Origin: Anaerolineae bacterium
GTDB taxonomy: Bacteria > Chloroflexota > Anaerolineae > JAFGEY01
Direction of reading: 5' to 3'
Assembly (NCBI GenBank): GCA_016929205.1
Contig: JAFGJF010000090.1
Coordinates: forward strand, 1 to 10,911
DNA length: 10,911 nt
The position numbers and the translations under genes were made by a program. Every line of letters begins with the position of its first letter. The first letter of the stretch is position 1. Below the pieces are notes generated by a model. That model was given only the letters and a program-made list of their open reading frames with translations. It did no database searches and was not told where the DNA came from. This document shows positions 1-5,689 of the stretch, piece by piece.

Positions 1-54
1 GACCCGGGTCGTGGTTCCGGTTTGCGAGAATGTTGCGACCAGTGCTTTGGACAT
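1..54 (-). CDS. Flavodoxin-like protein, 5' end only (runs off the window)
   Basis: Only the first 18 codons are inside the window, reading MSKALVATFSQTGTTTRV. A short hydrophobic beta strand followed by S-Q-T-G-T-T matches the N-terminus of flavodoxin-fold proteins, where the (S/T)-x-T-G-N-T loop binds the FMN phosphate. Proteins of this fold carry electrons through FMN in the cytoplasm. The ATG at 52-54 has an AAAAGGGG-type ribosome site 3-4 bases upstream. The gene lies 55 bases downstream of the nucleotidyltransferase on the same strand with no visible terminator between, so co-transcription is possible. The loop has Thr where Asn is usual. The rest of the protein is not visible, so an NADPH-dependent FMN reductase or another flavodoxin-fold family remains possible. 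Confidence 0.6.
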   Translation of the reverse strand, partial: MSKALVATFSQTGTTTRV

Positions 55-109
55 GTTCCCCTTTTGCCGGTCATTTTGTTCCCGTTCTACAACGAGTAGC
101 ACGATAACG

Positions 110-982
110 TCAAGATGAGGCCAACAGAAACTGCCCCTGTATTTCGACGAGCAACGCATCGGCTGCCCGGACATCAACCTTCTCGGGCAAAGGGGATAGG
201 TTGACCAACCGGTCGAGACGCCTTTCGCAATCGTCGACCAGATCGAGCAGTTCTTCGTACGTCAACAGGCCATCACGCACCGCACACAGCCACTGCCGGT
301 CGTGCCGGTAGACGTGCACTTGGCCGGTTTCCAGGATCTCGGCCCCCATTGCCAGCAGTCGCAGCAGGTGCATGGCATTCTTGGTGTCATAGCCGTGCCT
401 GCGTTCCAGTTCGGCGCGTGCGGGGTTGTGGTTCCGTCGCCACTCCTGATATTGGTTCCAGTGCTTGAGCGCAGCCTGGTAGGCCTTTTGCGCATCCTGA
501 TCGGAGAATTTCAAGCGGCCGTTAACCGGTATGCCTCCAAATTCCTCCGGCGTCGGCTTGTGATCGGGCGGGCTGGTCAGCCAGCGATGCTGCCGCTCGA
601 TACGGCGCAACTGGCTGATCGCATAATCGCCAAAAGTCTGGCGCGCCTGCCTGGACAAAAAGAGGTGCCGGTGCTCGCGCAGCTTTTCCCCGTAGGCGTT
701 GATAAACAGGATGTGCTGCCGGTCGGTGTACAGCAGTTCGATGACATCGGGATTGCAGTCCATCGCCAGCCGCACGAACTTGTCCAGGGCATAGATGATG
801 ACGTCCCCGTCTCCATCCTCGTGCACCCACTGCTCAAAATGACTCAATCCCAACAGGACAGGCCGGGGCGGAATGCACACTCCGCGCACGTTCAGATCGC
901 TCTCCGGCATATCCAGACCGTACGCCCGGCTGCCGGCGATGGCCTTGTAGATCAAATTTGTTTTCCAAAAGCGTTCACCCAT
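110..982 (-). CDS. RlaP-type (PF10127) nucleotidyltransferase with an Asp-to-Asn change in the catalytic motif
   Basis: This 290-residue protein (from the ATG at 980-982) has the layout of the PF10127/RlaP group of the DNA polymerase beta nucleotidyltransferase superfamily. The nucleotide-binding GSRAYG motif is at about 17-22, followed by SDLNVRG at 28-34. A C-terminal helical part has the family signature YDTKNAMHLLRLL at about 198-210. Members are predicted to move a nucleotidyl group to RNA or another acceptor in the cytoplasm; the true substrate is unknown. The superfamily normally needs a DxD pair for Mg2+; here the second Asp is Asn (codon at 890-892), so activity is doubtful or changed. 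I prefer the inner start because GGGAA lies 6 bases upstream. An ATG at 1021 would add 13 residues; it has no ribosome site but overlaps the stop of a 45-codon ORF. No RNA ligase gene is adjacent. Family call firm, function unknown. Confidence 0.85.
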   Translation of the reverse strand: MGERFWKTNLIYKAIAGSRAYGLDMPESDLNVRGVCIPPRPVLLGLSHFEQWVHEDGDGDVIIYALDKFVRLAMDCNPDVIELLYTDRQHILFINAYGEKLREHRHLFLSRQARQTFGDYAISQLRRIERQHRWLTSPPDHKPTPEEFGGIPVNGRLKFSDQDAQKAYQAALKHWNQYQEWRRNHNPARAELERRHGYDTKNAMHLLRLLAMGAEILETGQVHVYRHDRQWLCAVRDGLLTYEELLDLVDDCERRLDRLVNLSPLPEKVDVRAADALLVEIQGQFLLASS

Positions 983-1017
983 CGCACATTCCCATACGTA
1001 ATGGACGTTTTTTGGTA

Positions 1018-1155
1018 TCATCTCAAAAAAGAGGGGAACGCCAGCATCTTGACGGCTTGAGAGCCAGCAAGATGCTGGCGTTCCCCCAAGATATTGACAG
1101 GATACGTTTTTTGACCATCATACAACCCCAAGGCGGATTTACACCAGAAAATCAT
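1018..1155 (-). CDS. Possible 45-codon leader ORF upstream of the nucleotidyltransferase
   Basis: The ATG at 1153-1155 is preceded by a good ribosome site (AGAAGGTG, about 5 bases upstream) and opens a 45-codon frame. Its TGA stop (1018-1020) overlaps the outer ATG of the nucleotidyltransferase in an ATGA arrangement. The predicted peptide begins MIFWCKSALGLYDG and resembles nothing I recognise. Its second half is encoded by the hairpin at 1033-1086, which looks more like a structural element than coding sequence. It could be a translated leader peptide coupled to the downstream gene, or chance. The start signal and stop/start overlap favour it; the composition of its 3' half argues against it. 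Confidence 0.25.
   Translation of the reverse strand: MIFWCKSALGLYDGQKTYPVNILGERQHLAGSQAVKMLAFPSFLR
1025..1086 (-). terminator. 19-bp perfect hairpin plus T-run: intrinsic terminator or attenuator in the nucleotidyltransferase leader
   Basis: Arms at 1033-1051 and 1068-1086 are perfect 19-base inverted copies around a 16-base loop, which itself holds a small GGCT/AGCC stem. Read on the minus strand, the hairpin is followed at once by TCTTTTTT (1025-1032), the layout of a Rho-independent terminator. On the plus strand no T-run follows. It lies about 135 bases downstream of the minus-strand promoter at 1227-1255 and just before the nucleotidyltransferase starts, so it would stop or attenuate transcription into that gene. 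The first half of the stem can instead fold on itself (GCCAGCA/TGCTGGC around TCT), giving a competing structure. Confidence 0.5.
1033..1086. repeat. REP/REPIN-like palindromic doublet
   Basis: On the minus strand the element reads as two inverted units. One is GCCAGCATCTTGCTGGC. The other is a degenerate opposite copy, GCCGTCAAGATGCTGGC. A TCTCAA spacer separates them, and outer GGGGAAC/GTTCCCC arms flank them. Two short palindromes in inverted orientation inside a larger palindrome is the architecture of REP doublets (REPINs), which are moved by RAYT transposases. Only one copy is in this window, so its repetitive nature is inferred from form. Confidence 0.4.
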
Positions 1156-1226
1156 TTAACACCTTCTGTAACTGAAAAAGAGGCGCAAATCGCTCGCCGA
1201 GCACCCCCCCCTAAATAACTTGTCAC

Positions 1227-1255
1227 ACTATATCATACCACAAAATGTTTGTCAA
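1227..1255 (-). promoter_or_regulatory. Near-consensus sigma70-type promoter for the nucleotidyltransferase leader
   Basis: On the minus strand a perfect -35 box TTGACA (1250-1255) and a -10 box TATAGT (1227-1232) are separated by exactly 17 bases. TGA just before the -10 gives an extended -10 (TGATATAGT). Transcription should start near 1220 and run toward the hairpin at 1033-1086 and the nucleotidyltransferase. The sequence directly after the -10 is GTGACAA, as at the ccm operon promoter. It sits back to back with the plus-strand promoter at 1264-1292, with the -35 boxes 8 bases apart. Confidence 0.7.
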
Positions 1256-1263
1256 TGACCCTT

Positions 1264-1292
1264 TTGAAGAGTTGGGCATGATGTGATATGAT
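1264..1292 (+). promoter_or_regulatory. Sigma70-type promoter with extended -10, reading toward the formyltransferase remnant
   Basis: A -35 box TTGAAG (1264-1269, 4 of 6 consensus bases) is followed after exactly 17 bases by TATGAT (1287-1292, 5 of 6). TGA precedes the latter, giving TGATATGAT (extended -10). The start site would be near 1299. No intact gene lies downstream on this strand, so the promoter may have served the gene of which only the 1345-1560 remnant survives, or arose next to it by chance. Confidence 0.45.
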
Positions 1293-1344
1293 TTCGCACT
1301 CGCATTTACGCCGACAATGAATAGAGAAGACAAGGCGGCCTCAA

Positions 1345-1560
1345 CTGCGGGGATCTTGCTCTGTGGCCTGGGCGCTGTACAAGGATCAGCCCATTGGTCC
1401 GACCGTCCATTACATCGAACGCGGGATCGATACCGGGCCGATCGTTTTGCGGCGGCGACTGCCCGTTTATCGTGGGGAACACTATAAACGGCTCGTGCGG
1501 CGGGTGATAGAGGAACGACGATACCTGGACTATTCGCCCGAACGTTTAGCAGTAACGTAA
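1345..1560 (+). pseudogene. Formyltransferase remnant (C-terminal part of the catalytic domain)
   Basis: The plus-strand frame reads LRGSCSVAWALYKDQPIG, then VHYIERGIDTGPIV, and ends at TAA 1558-1560. This matches the later half of the formyltransferase N domain (PF00551, as in methionyl-tRNA and sugar-amine formyltransferases), where RGxxxxxWALY, GxTVHYIxxGIDTGPI and a final helical stretch occur in this order. These enzymes use 10-formyl-tetrahydrofolate. The first 100 or more residues, with the folate-binding N-terminus and the catalytic Asn-His region, are absent. The frame is closed by TGA at 1318-1320 just before the homology starts. A GTG at 1363 could start a 65-residue product, but it would lack the active site. 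It is therefore most likely a 5'-truncated pseudogene. It is the only gene-like item on the plus strand and converges with the ccm operon. Confidence 0.6.
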
Positions 1561-1595
1561 AGAAAGAATATCGAGAGGAAATCAGCCCGGCCAGA

Positions 1596-2381
1596 TCACC
1601 GATCGCGAAACTCGGGTCTACGTTTTTCCAGAAAGGCGCTCAAGCCTTCGCGCATGTCTTCCGTGGTGGCCATCTCGCCAAAGCGTCCAGCCTCGTATGC
1701 CAGGCCTTGTTCCACATCCAGGTCTAAACAGGCATAGACAACGTCCAGCGCCCGGCAGAGTGCTTGGCTGCTGAGAGCGGCCAATTGCTTGGCCAAGCGC
1801 AGCGCTTCGTTCAGCGCCTCGCCTTCTGGCACGACCCGGTTGACGAGGCCCAGTTGATGAGCCTCTGCTGCTCGCACGTGGTCGCCGGTCAGGATCAGTT
1901 CCAGGGCCTTGCCCAGGCCGACCAGGTGCACGAGCCGCCGCGACCCACCCCAGCCCGGAATGAGACCCAGCTTGATCTCGGGCTGGCCAAACTTGACCTT
2001 TTCCTCGGCGATGCGAATGTGGCAGGCCATCGCCAGTTCATTGCCGCCACCCAGGCAGTACCGCCCATTGATCGCCGCGATGATCGGCTTGGACGAGCGT
2101 TCAATCCGCAGAAAGAGGGATTGTCCTTTTTTGGCCAGCTGCTCCGCGTCCTCGACGGTGGACATTGCCGCCAGAGCGTTGACATCGGCACCGGCAATAA
2201 AGGAACGGCCCGATCCGGTCACCACGATCACCTTGATCGCGTCATCGATCATCATCTTGTCAAAGGCCCGCTCTAGGTCGTCAAACGTCGCCCGGTCAAG
2301 CGCATTCACCGGCGGATGGTCGATGGTCAGAACGGCAATTCTATCCTCAATGGTGATGTGTACGTTTTCATGCGCGGCCAT
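1596..2381 (-). CDS. Enoyl-CoA hydratase/isomerase (crotonase) family protein
   Basis: The 261-residue length is typical of the family. Both oxyanion-hole segments are present: FIAGADV at 61-67 and CLGGGNELAMAC at 109-120. The two glutamates that act as catalytic acid/base in true enoyl-CoA hydratases are kept (Glu115 in GGGNE and Glu135 in FGQPEI), so hydration of trans-2-enoyl-CoA to 3-hydroxyacyl-CoA in beta-oxidation is likely. The acyl-chain preference cannot be read from sequence. The ATG is 9 bases after the ccmD stop with only a weak ribosome site (GTGAG about 8 bases upstream), so it is probably the last gene of the ccm operon, although its chemistry is unrelated to haem. No clear terminator is seen after it; a T-rich stretch lies near 1560-1572. 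Other crotonase-fold activities cannot be excluded. Confidence 0.93.
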   Translation of the reverse strand: MAAHENVHITIEDRIAVLTIDHPPVNALDRATFDDLERAFDKMMIDDAIKVIVVTGSGRSFIAGADVNALAAMSTVEDAEQLAKKGQSLFLRIERSSKPIIAAINGRYCLGGGNELAMACHIRIAEEKVKFGQPEIKLGLIPGWGGSRRLVHLVGLGKALELILTGDHVRAAEAHQLGLVNRVVPEGEALNEALRLAKQLAALSSQALCRALDVVYACLDLDVEQGLAYEAGRFGEMATTEDMREGLSAFLEKRRPEFRDR

Positions 2382-2390
2382 ATCTTTTAC

Positions 2391-2534
2391 TCACACCCTT
2401 TCAACTGCCTGGTTGTGTTTTTGTGTCAGTCGATCCAATTCCTGCTGCACGCGTTTCTGGCGGGCATTGAGGTAAAAGACGTAACCAAAGGTGACCGCCC
2501 AAAGGACAAAATAAGCGCCAAAGAGATAAGCCAT
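2391..2534 (-). CDS. ccmD: Cytochrome c maturation protein CcmD (haem exporter small subunit)
   Basis: A 47-residue protein with one membrane helix (about residues 4-22, YLFGAYFVLWAVTFGYVFY) and a charged helical tail (NARQKRVQQELDRLTQ), the classic CcmD build. CcmD joins CcmC and the CcmAB transporter and is needed to release haem-loaded CcmE. The start is the ATG at 2532-2534, one base after the ccmC stop, with AGGAG 7 bases upstream inside the end of ccmC. A longer frame running back into ccmC would add 18 polar residues and is rejected. Identification rests on size, topology and position directly after ccmC, since the family is poorly conserved. Confidence 0.85.
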   Translation of the reverse strand: MAYLFGAYFVLWAVTFGYVFYLNARQKRVQQELDRLTQKHNQAVERV

Positions 2535-2535
2535 T

Positions 2536-3228
2536 TCACATCTCCTGTTGATGTTTGAGCTGTTGGACCTGCACTTCCGTTGCCGCAAGCCGCAAGCGCA
2601 GGGTAAGCAGTGAAAAATAGAAAACCGTAAAGGTCACGACGCTAAAGATCAGCACGGCAAGCATGGAGGGCTCCAGGTTAGAGCTGCCTCCTTCGAACAC
2701 CAGGGGATGAACCGTCCGCCACCAGCGGATGGCCATAAAGTTGATCGGAACCGACACAAAGCCAAGAATGCTGTACACAGCGGCGAGCCGCGCTTGGCGG
2801 TCCTTCTCCTCGATAGTCCGGCGCAGCGTCAGATAGGAAGCATAGATCACCCACAATACAGCGCTGGTTGTCAGGCGCGGCTCCCACGTCCACCACACTC
2901 CCCAGGTGGCTTTGGCCCATACCGAGCCGGTGATAATGCCCTGGGTCATAAACACCAGGCCAATCTCGACTGATGCCAGGGCAACATCATCCCAACGGCG
3001 GTTTCTGCGTACCAGATAGAGAATGCTGGCTACAAAAGCGATGAGCAAAGCCAGGTAGCCGACCCAGGCAGAGGGCACGTGAAAATAAAACACGCGCTGC
3101 AAGTCTCCCATTTCTTTTTCCTGCGGCGCGACCAGGAAAACCAAAAACAGAGCCACGCCGATCATGATCGCACTGACCACGTTCAAGACATCACCAAACG
3201 ACGCGGCACCAAGCGATGGTTTTTTCAT
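2536..3228 (-). CDS. ccmC: Haem handling protein CcmC
   Basis: A 230-residue, six-helix membrane protein of the CcmC/CcmF/CcsA (HHP, cytc_assembly) family. From the ATG, the Trp-rich WWD motif WGVWWTWEPRLT is at about 109-120. The two haem-ligand histidines are His50 (FYFHVPSAW) and His174 (RTVHPLVF). CcmC places haem on CcmE on the outer face of the membrane with CcmAB and CcmD. In the motif the usual Asp of WWxWD is Glu, a conservative change. The ATG at 3226-3228 is chosen because GAGGAG lies 9 bases upstream; a GTG at 3234 would put that site only 3 bases away. It begins 6 bases after the ccmB stop and ends one base before ccmD. Length and layout are normal for the family. Confidence 0.95.
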   Translation of the reverse strand: MKKPSLGAASFGDVLNVVSAIMIGVALFLVFLVAPQEKEMGDLQRVFYFHVPSAWVGYLALLIAFVASILYLVRRNRRWDDVALASVEIGLVFMTQGIITGSVWAKATWGVWWTWEPRLTTSAVLWVIYASYLTLRRTIEEKDRQARLAAVYSILGFVSVPINFMAIRWWRTVHPLVFEGGSSNLEPSMLAVLIFSVVTFTVFYFSLLTLRLRLAATEVQVQQLKHQQEM

Positions 3229-3234
3229 AAGCAC

Positions 3235-3894
3235 TTACTCCTCGACCACAAAGTCAAAAGCCAGATAGGAAGCGGTTAGAAAAATGATGTCAAAACTGAC
3301 AAGCAACTGTATCCAGCGTTTCATTTCGGCAAACGTCTGTCCATCCAAAATCCCGGCCGTCAGTTTGACCGCCGCGATGAGCAGCGGCATCACAATCGGA
3401 AACAACAAGATGGGCAGCATCACCTCACGCGTGCGGGCGTGAACGGTCATAGCCGAGATCAGCGTGCCAACCGATGAAAAACCCAGTGTGCCCAGCAAAA
3501 TGACGGGCAGCAATCGCCAGTCGAACGCCAGGTTAAAGAGAGCAAAACACAACGGCAAAATGATCGATTCAGTCATGGAAATGAACAACAGATTGCCAAT
3601 CATTTTGCCCAGGTACAGCACGGCGCGATCCACCGGACAAAGCAGCAGTCCATCCATACAGCCTTGATCGCGTTCCAGGACAAAAGAACGGCCCAGTCCC
3701 AGCATGCCAGCAAAGGTGATCGCAACCCACAATACGCCCGGCGCAACCTGGCTGGCGTCCTGGACGCGAAGATCGAACGAAAAACTAAAGATGAGGATCA
3801 CAATCAGCCCGAAAATGAACATCGAACCCAGCATCTCCCGGCTGCGCCTTTCAAGCGATAAATCTTTGAGAACAATGGCCCACACTTTTTTCAA
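3235..3894 (-). CDS. ccmB: Haem exporter/ABC permease CcmB
   Basis: A 219-residue membrane protein with about six hydrophobic helices, beginning MKKVWAIVLKDL. The cytoplasmic segment GLGRSFVLERDQGCMDGLLLCPVDR (about 66-90) is diagnostic of CcmB and is thought to contact the CcmA ATPase. CcmA2B2 with CcmC and CcmD uses ATP to release haem-bound CcmE. I start it at the TTG at 3892-3894: it has AGGTGG 6 bases upstream, its TTGA overlaps the ccmA stop, and it gives the usual CcmB length of about 220 residues. A longer frame to 3939 would add 15 residues overlapping ccmA and has no support. The next Met (residue 21) would cut into the first helix. TTG start is inferred. Confidence 0.92.
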   Translation of the reverse strand: MKKVWAIVLKDLSLERRSREMLGSMFIFGLIVILIFSFSFDLRVQDASQVAPGVLWVAITFAGMLGLGRSFVLERDQGCMDGLLLCPVDRAVLYLGKMIGNLLFISMTESIILPLCFALFNLAFDWRLLPVILLGTLGFSSVGTLISAMTVHARTREVMLPILLFPIVMPLLIAAVKLTAGILDGQTFAEMKRWIQLLVSFDIIFLTASYLAFDFVVEE

Positions 3895-4607
3895 ACCAAG
3901 CCACCTTTGGCCCGGGTCTGGGCCTCGTATTCCCGGCAAAATGCGTCCAGGCCCTGTTCTGATTTGTCCAGTTCCGAGGCGATTTTGCCGTTGACCAACA
4001 TCACTGTACGGTTGCTGATCTGCCAGCCATGTTCCAGGTCGTGCGTGGTCAAGATCACGGTATGCGCATCGACGCCGACGTTTTGCAGGATGTCGTCCAG
4101 CATGGCGGAGGCCTGCCGGTCGAGACCGGTGTAAGGTTCGTCCATCAACAAAATGGGTGGGTTGTGCAACAGTGCGCGAGCGATCGACAGACGCTGCCGC
4201 ATGCCCCGCGAAAAAGTGCGCACCAAATCATGCCGGCAATCATCGAGGCCGACACGATCCAGCAACGCACAAATCCGCTCTTGCTGGTTTGTGACGTCGT
4301 ACATTTTCCCGTAAAAGCGCAGATTCTCCTCGGCGGTTAGATCGCCATAAAGCAACGGCTGGTGAGAGAGGAAACCGATCCGGCGGCGCACAGCCTGTGG
4401 ATCGGCACGCAGATCCGTGCCTTCGAGTTGTACGCAGCCGGCATTAGGTTTGCTCAACGTCGCCAGAATGCGCAGCAGCGTGGTCTTGCCCGCCCCGTTG
4501 GGGCCGATCAGGGCCAGGCAGTCTCCTTGGGCAACGTCCAGGTCGATACCGCGCAAGACGCGGTGATGGCCAAACGATTTTTCCAGGCCACGGATCTGAA
4601 TGATCAT
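3891..4607 (-). CDS. ccmA: Cytochrome c biogenesis ATP-binding protein CcmA
   Basis: A 238-residue ABC ATPase with every expected motif. Walker A GPNGAGKTT is at 35-43 and the Q-loop Gln at 83. The signature FSRGMRQR is at 132-139, the degenerate form seen in CcmA (YSRGMxQR-like) rather than LSGGQ. Walker B ILLMDEP is at 152-158 with Glu157, and the switch His is at 189. It energises CcmB/CcmC so that haem-loaded CcmE can leave the complex; it acts at the inner membrane face. The ATG at 4605-4607 overlaps the stop of the 361-residue protein gene (ATGA), implying translational coupling, since only a distant, weak AAAAGAG is seen upstream. A longer frame back to 4730 would add 41 residues that belong to the overlapping gene and is rejected. 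Confidence 0.95.
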   Translation of the reverse strand: MIIQIRGLEKSFGHHRVLRGIDLDVAQGDCLALIGPNGAGKTTLLRILATLSKPNAGCVQLEGTDLRADPQAVRRRIGFLSHQPLLYGDLTAEENLRFYGKMYDVTNQQERICALLDRVGLDDCRHDLVRTFSRGMRQRLSIARALLHNPPILLMDEPYTGLDRQASAMLDDILQNVGVDAHTVILTTHDLEHGWQISNRTVMLVNGKIASELDKSEQGLDAFCREYEAQTRAKGGLV

Positions 4608-5689
4608 TGTTTGTCGTGCTCTTTTCGAGCTGGCTGGCGCGCTTCTTTGATCGCGGCATCGCGGACGCGCTGCTTCCAAAACGGATAGATCAAGGCCAGG
4701 CTGGCCAACACAGCACCAAGCAGAATCCACGGCAGGGTCGATGATCCGCCCCGAACGGCTGCCGAACCGGCTACTGCTGTCCCCGCCAATTGGATCCGCA
4801 AGTCGAGCTGATCGCCAGATTTCAGGTTAGCGCCGGTATAATTCAGGTACTGTTGTCCCTCGGTATTCCCTGTCCCCGCAAAGGTCAGATTCTTGCTCTC
4901 AACCTTGACGTCAACGTCCGAGATCAGAACGTTGAGGTTTGAAATCGGGTGCGATATCTCGCGGCTCAGGTCGCAGCCGCTCGCGCCGCAGTCAACCACA
5001 TAACTAAACATGACCGACGTCTGGCCGGGCCACAGCGGCTCCCGGTCGACGAACCCATCGCGTACCGATATGAATCGTCCCCCCAACGTGCCGTCTTCGA
5101 AAGCCAGGTCGTGGCTGTCTTGAGGCAGCAAAAACTGCGACACCCAGCGTTGACCGTCGATCTCGTCGGCGCCGACATACGACCGATCTGTGCGGTTGGT
5201 AAAAATATGCAGTTCACTTACCGATAGGCTGTTTGCCAAGACGGTCACAAAGAGGTGCGCCCGCTCGACCTCAATGCCTACATAGTCGGTCGTCGCTTCG
5301 TAAACCAGCACATCCACGTTCAGTTCGCTCGTGCCCGGCTCAAATGCAGCCAGGCCTGCCGAATAGGTTACGCCTTGATATACTGTCCGGGCCAGGTAGA
5401 GCCAATCGCTGCCCGTTTCCAATCCTTCAACTCGGAATTTTCCTTCGCCATCGGTTGTCGTGGTCAGCGAATCGCCTTCGACCTGTCCCTGGAAAACGTG
5501 CAGCTCTACCTCTAGCCCCGCCGTCGTGCCGCCGCCGGCCGTGCCGTTTATCACCTGTCCTTGAATGATACCGTCTGCCTGGGCACGGGCACGCACTGGA
5601 ATCAGGATGAACAGGCAAAGGGCGATGTTTACCAGCAGCCCCCGTTTTTTCATACACAGCGTTTTTTTTATGCCTGATACCTTTTTCAT
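4604..5689 (-). CDS. Secreted single-span protein with a carboxypeptidase-regulatory/CNA-B-like domain, in the ccm operon; function unknown
   Basis: This 361-residue protein is not a known Ccm component. It has a signal peptide (hydrophobic 18-31, likely cut after ARA at about 36). A beta-rich segment at about 40-120 (GIIQGQVINGT, then TTTTDGEGKFRVEGL) resembles carboxypeptidase-regulatory or CNA-B-like domains. A longer extracytoplasmic region follows, then a C-terminal membrane helix at about 318-338 and a short charged tail. Most of it would therefore face the outer side, where haem is attached. Cys234 and Cys239 (VDCGASGCDL) form a CX4C pair, the only cysteines in the mature outer domain. 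The ATG at 5687-5689 has GGAGAGGA 7 bases upstream and overlaps the ccmF stop; the gene's end overlaps ccmA. It lies where ccmG/ccmH often occur, suggesting a role in apocytochrome handling (inference only). Confidence 0.8.
   Translation of the reverse strand: MKKVSGIKKTLCMKKRGLLVNIALCLFILIPVRARAQADGIIQGQVINGTAGGGTTAGLEVELHVFQGQVEGDSLTTTTDGEGKFRVEGLETGSDWLYLARTVYQGVTYSAGLAAFEPGTSELNVDVLVYEATTDYVGIEVERAHLFVTVLANSLSVSELHIFTNRTDRSYVGADEIDGQRWVSQFLLPQDSHDLAFEDGTLGGRFISVRDGFVDREPLWPGQTSVMFSYVVDCGASGCDLSREISHPISNLNVLISDVDVKVESKNLTFAGTGNTEGQQYLNYTGANLKSGDQLDLRIQLAGTAVAGSAAVRGGSSTLPWILLGAVLASLALIYPFWKQRVRDAAIKEARQPARKEHDKQ

Larger units (their letters stand above)
1022..1344. other. Intergenic region between the nucleotidyltransferase and the formyltransferase remnant
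   Basis: About 320 bases with no established gene. It holds the leader and possible 45-codon ORF of the nucleotidyltransferase, the 19-bp hairpin, a run of eight C at 1204-1211 (eight G in the minus-strand transcript) and a divergent promoter pair. The stretch 1220-1300 is AT-rich compared with the flanking genes, as expected for promoter DNA. I see no tRNA, CRISPR or insertion-sequence ends. Confidence 0.7.

Noticed and set aside
302..1060. 252-codon open frame on the plus strand opposite the nucleotidyltransferase
   Set aside because: It is a mirror of the well-supported RlaP-type gene on the other strand and has no recognisable protein features.
1317..1487. 56-codon ATG frame (MNREDKAAS...) just after the plus-strand promoter
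   Set aside because: No ribosome site, and it overlaps the formyltransferase remnant in a frame that has no homology.
4608..4730. Extended N-terminus for CcmA
   Set aside because: The extra 41 residues are out-of-frame reading of the upstream secreted protein gene; the ATPase fold starts at MIIQIRGLEK.
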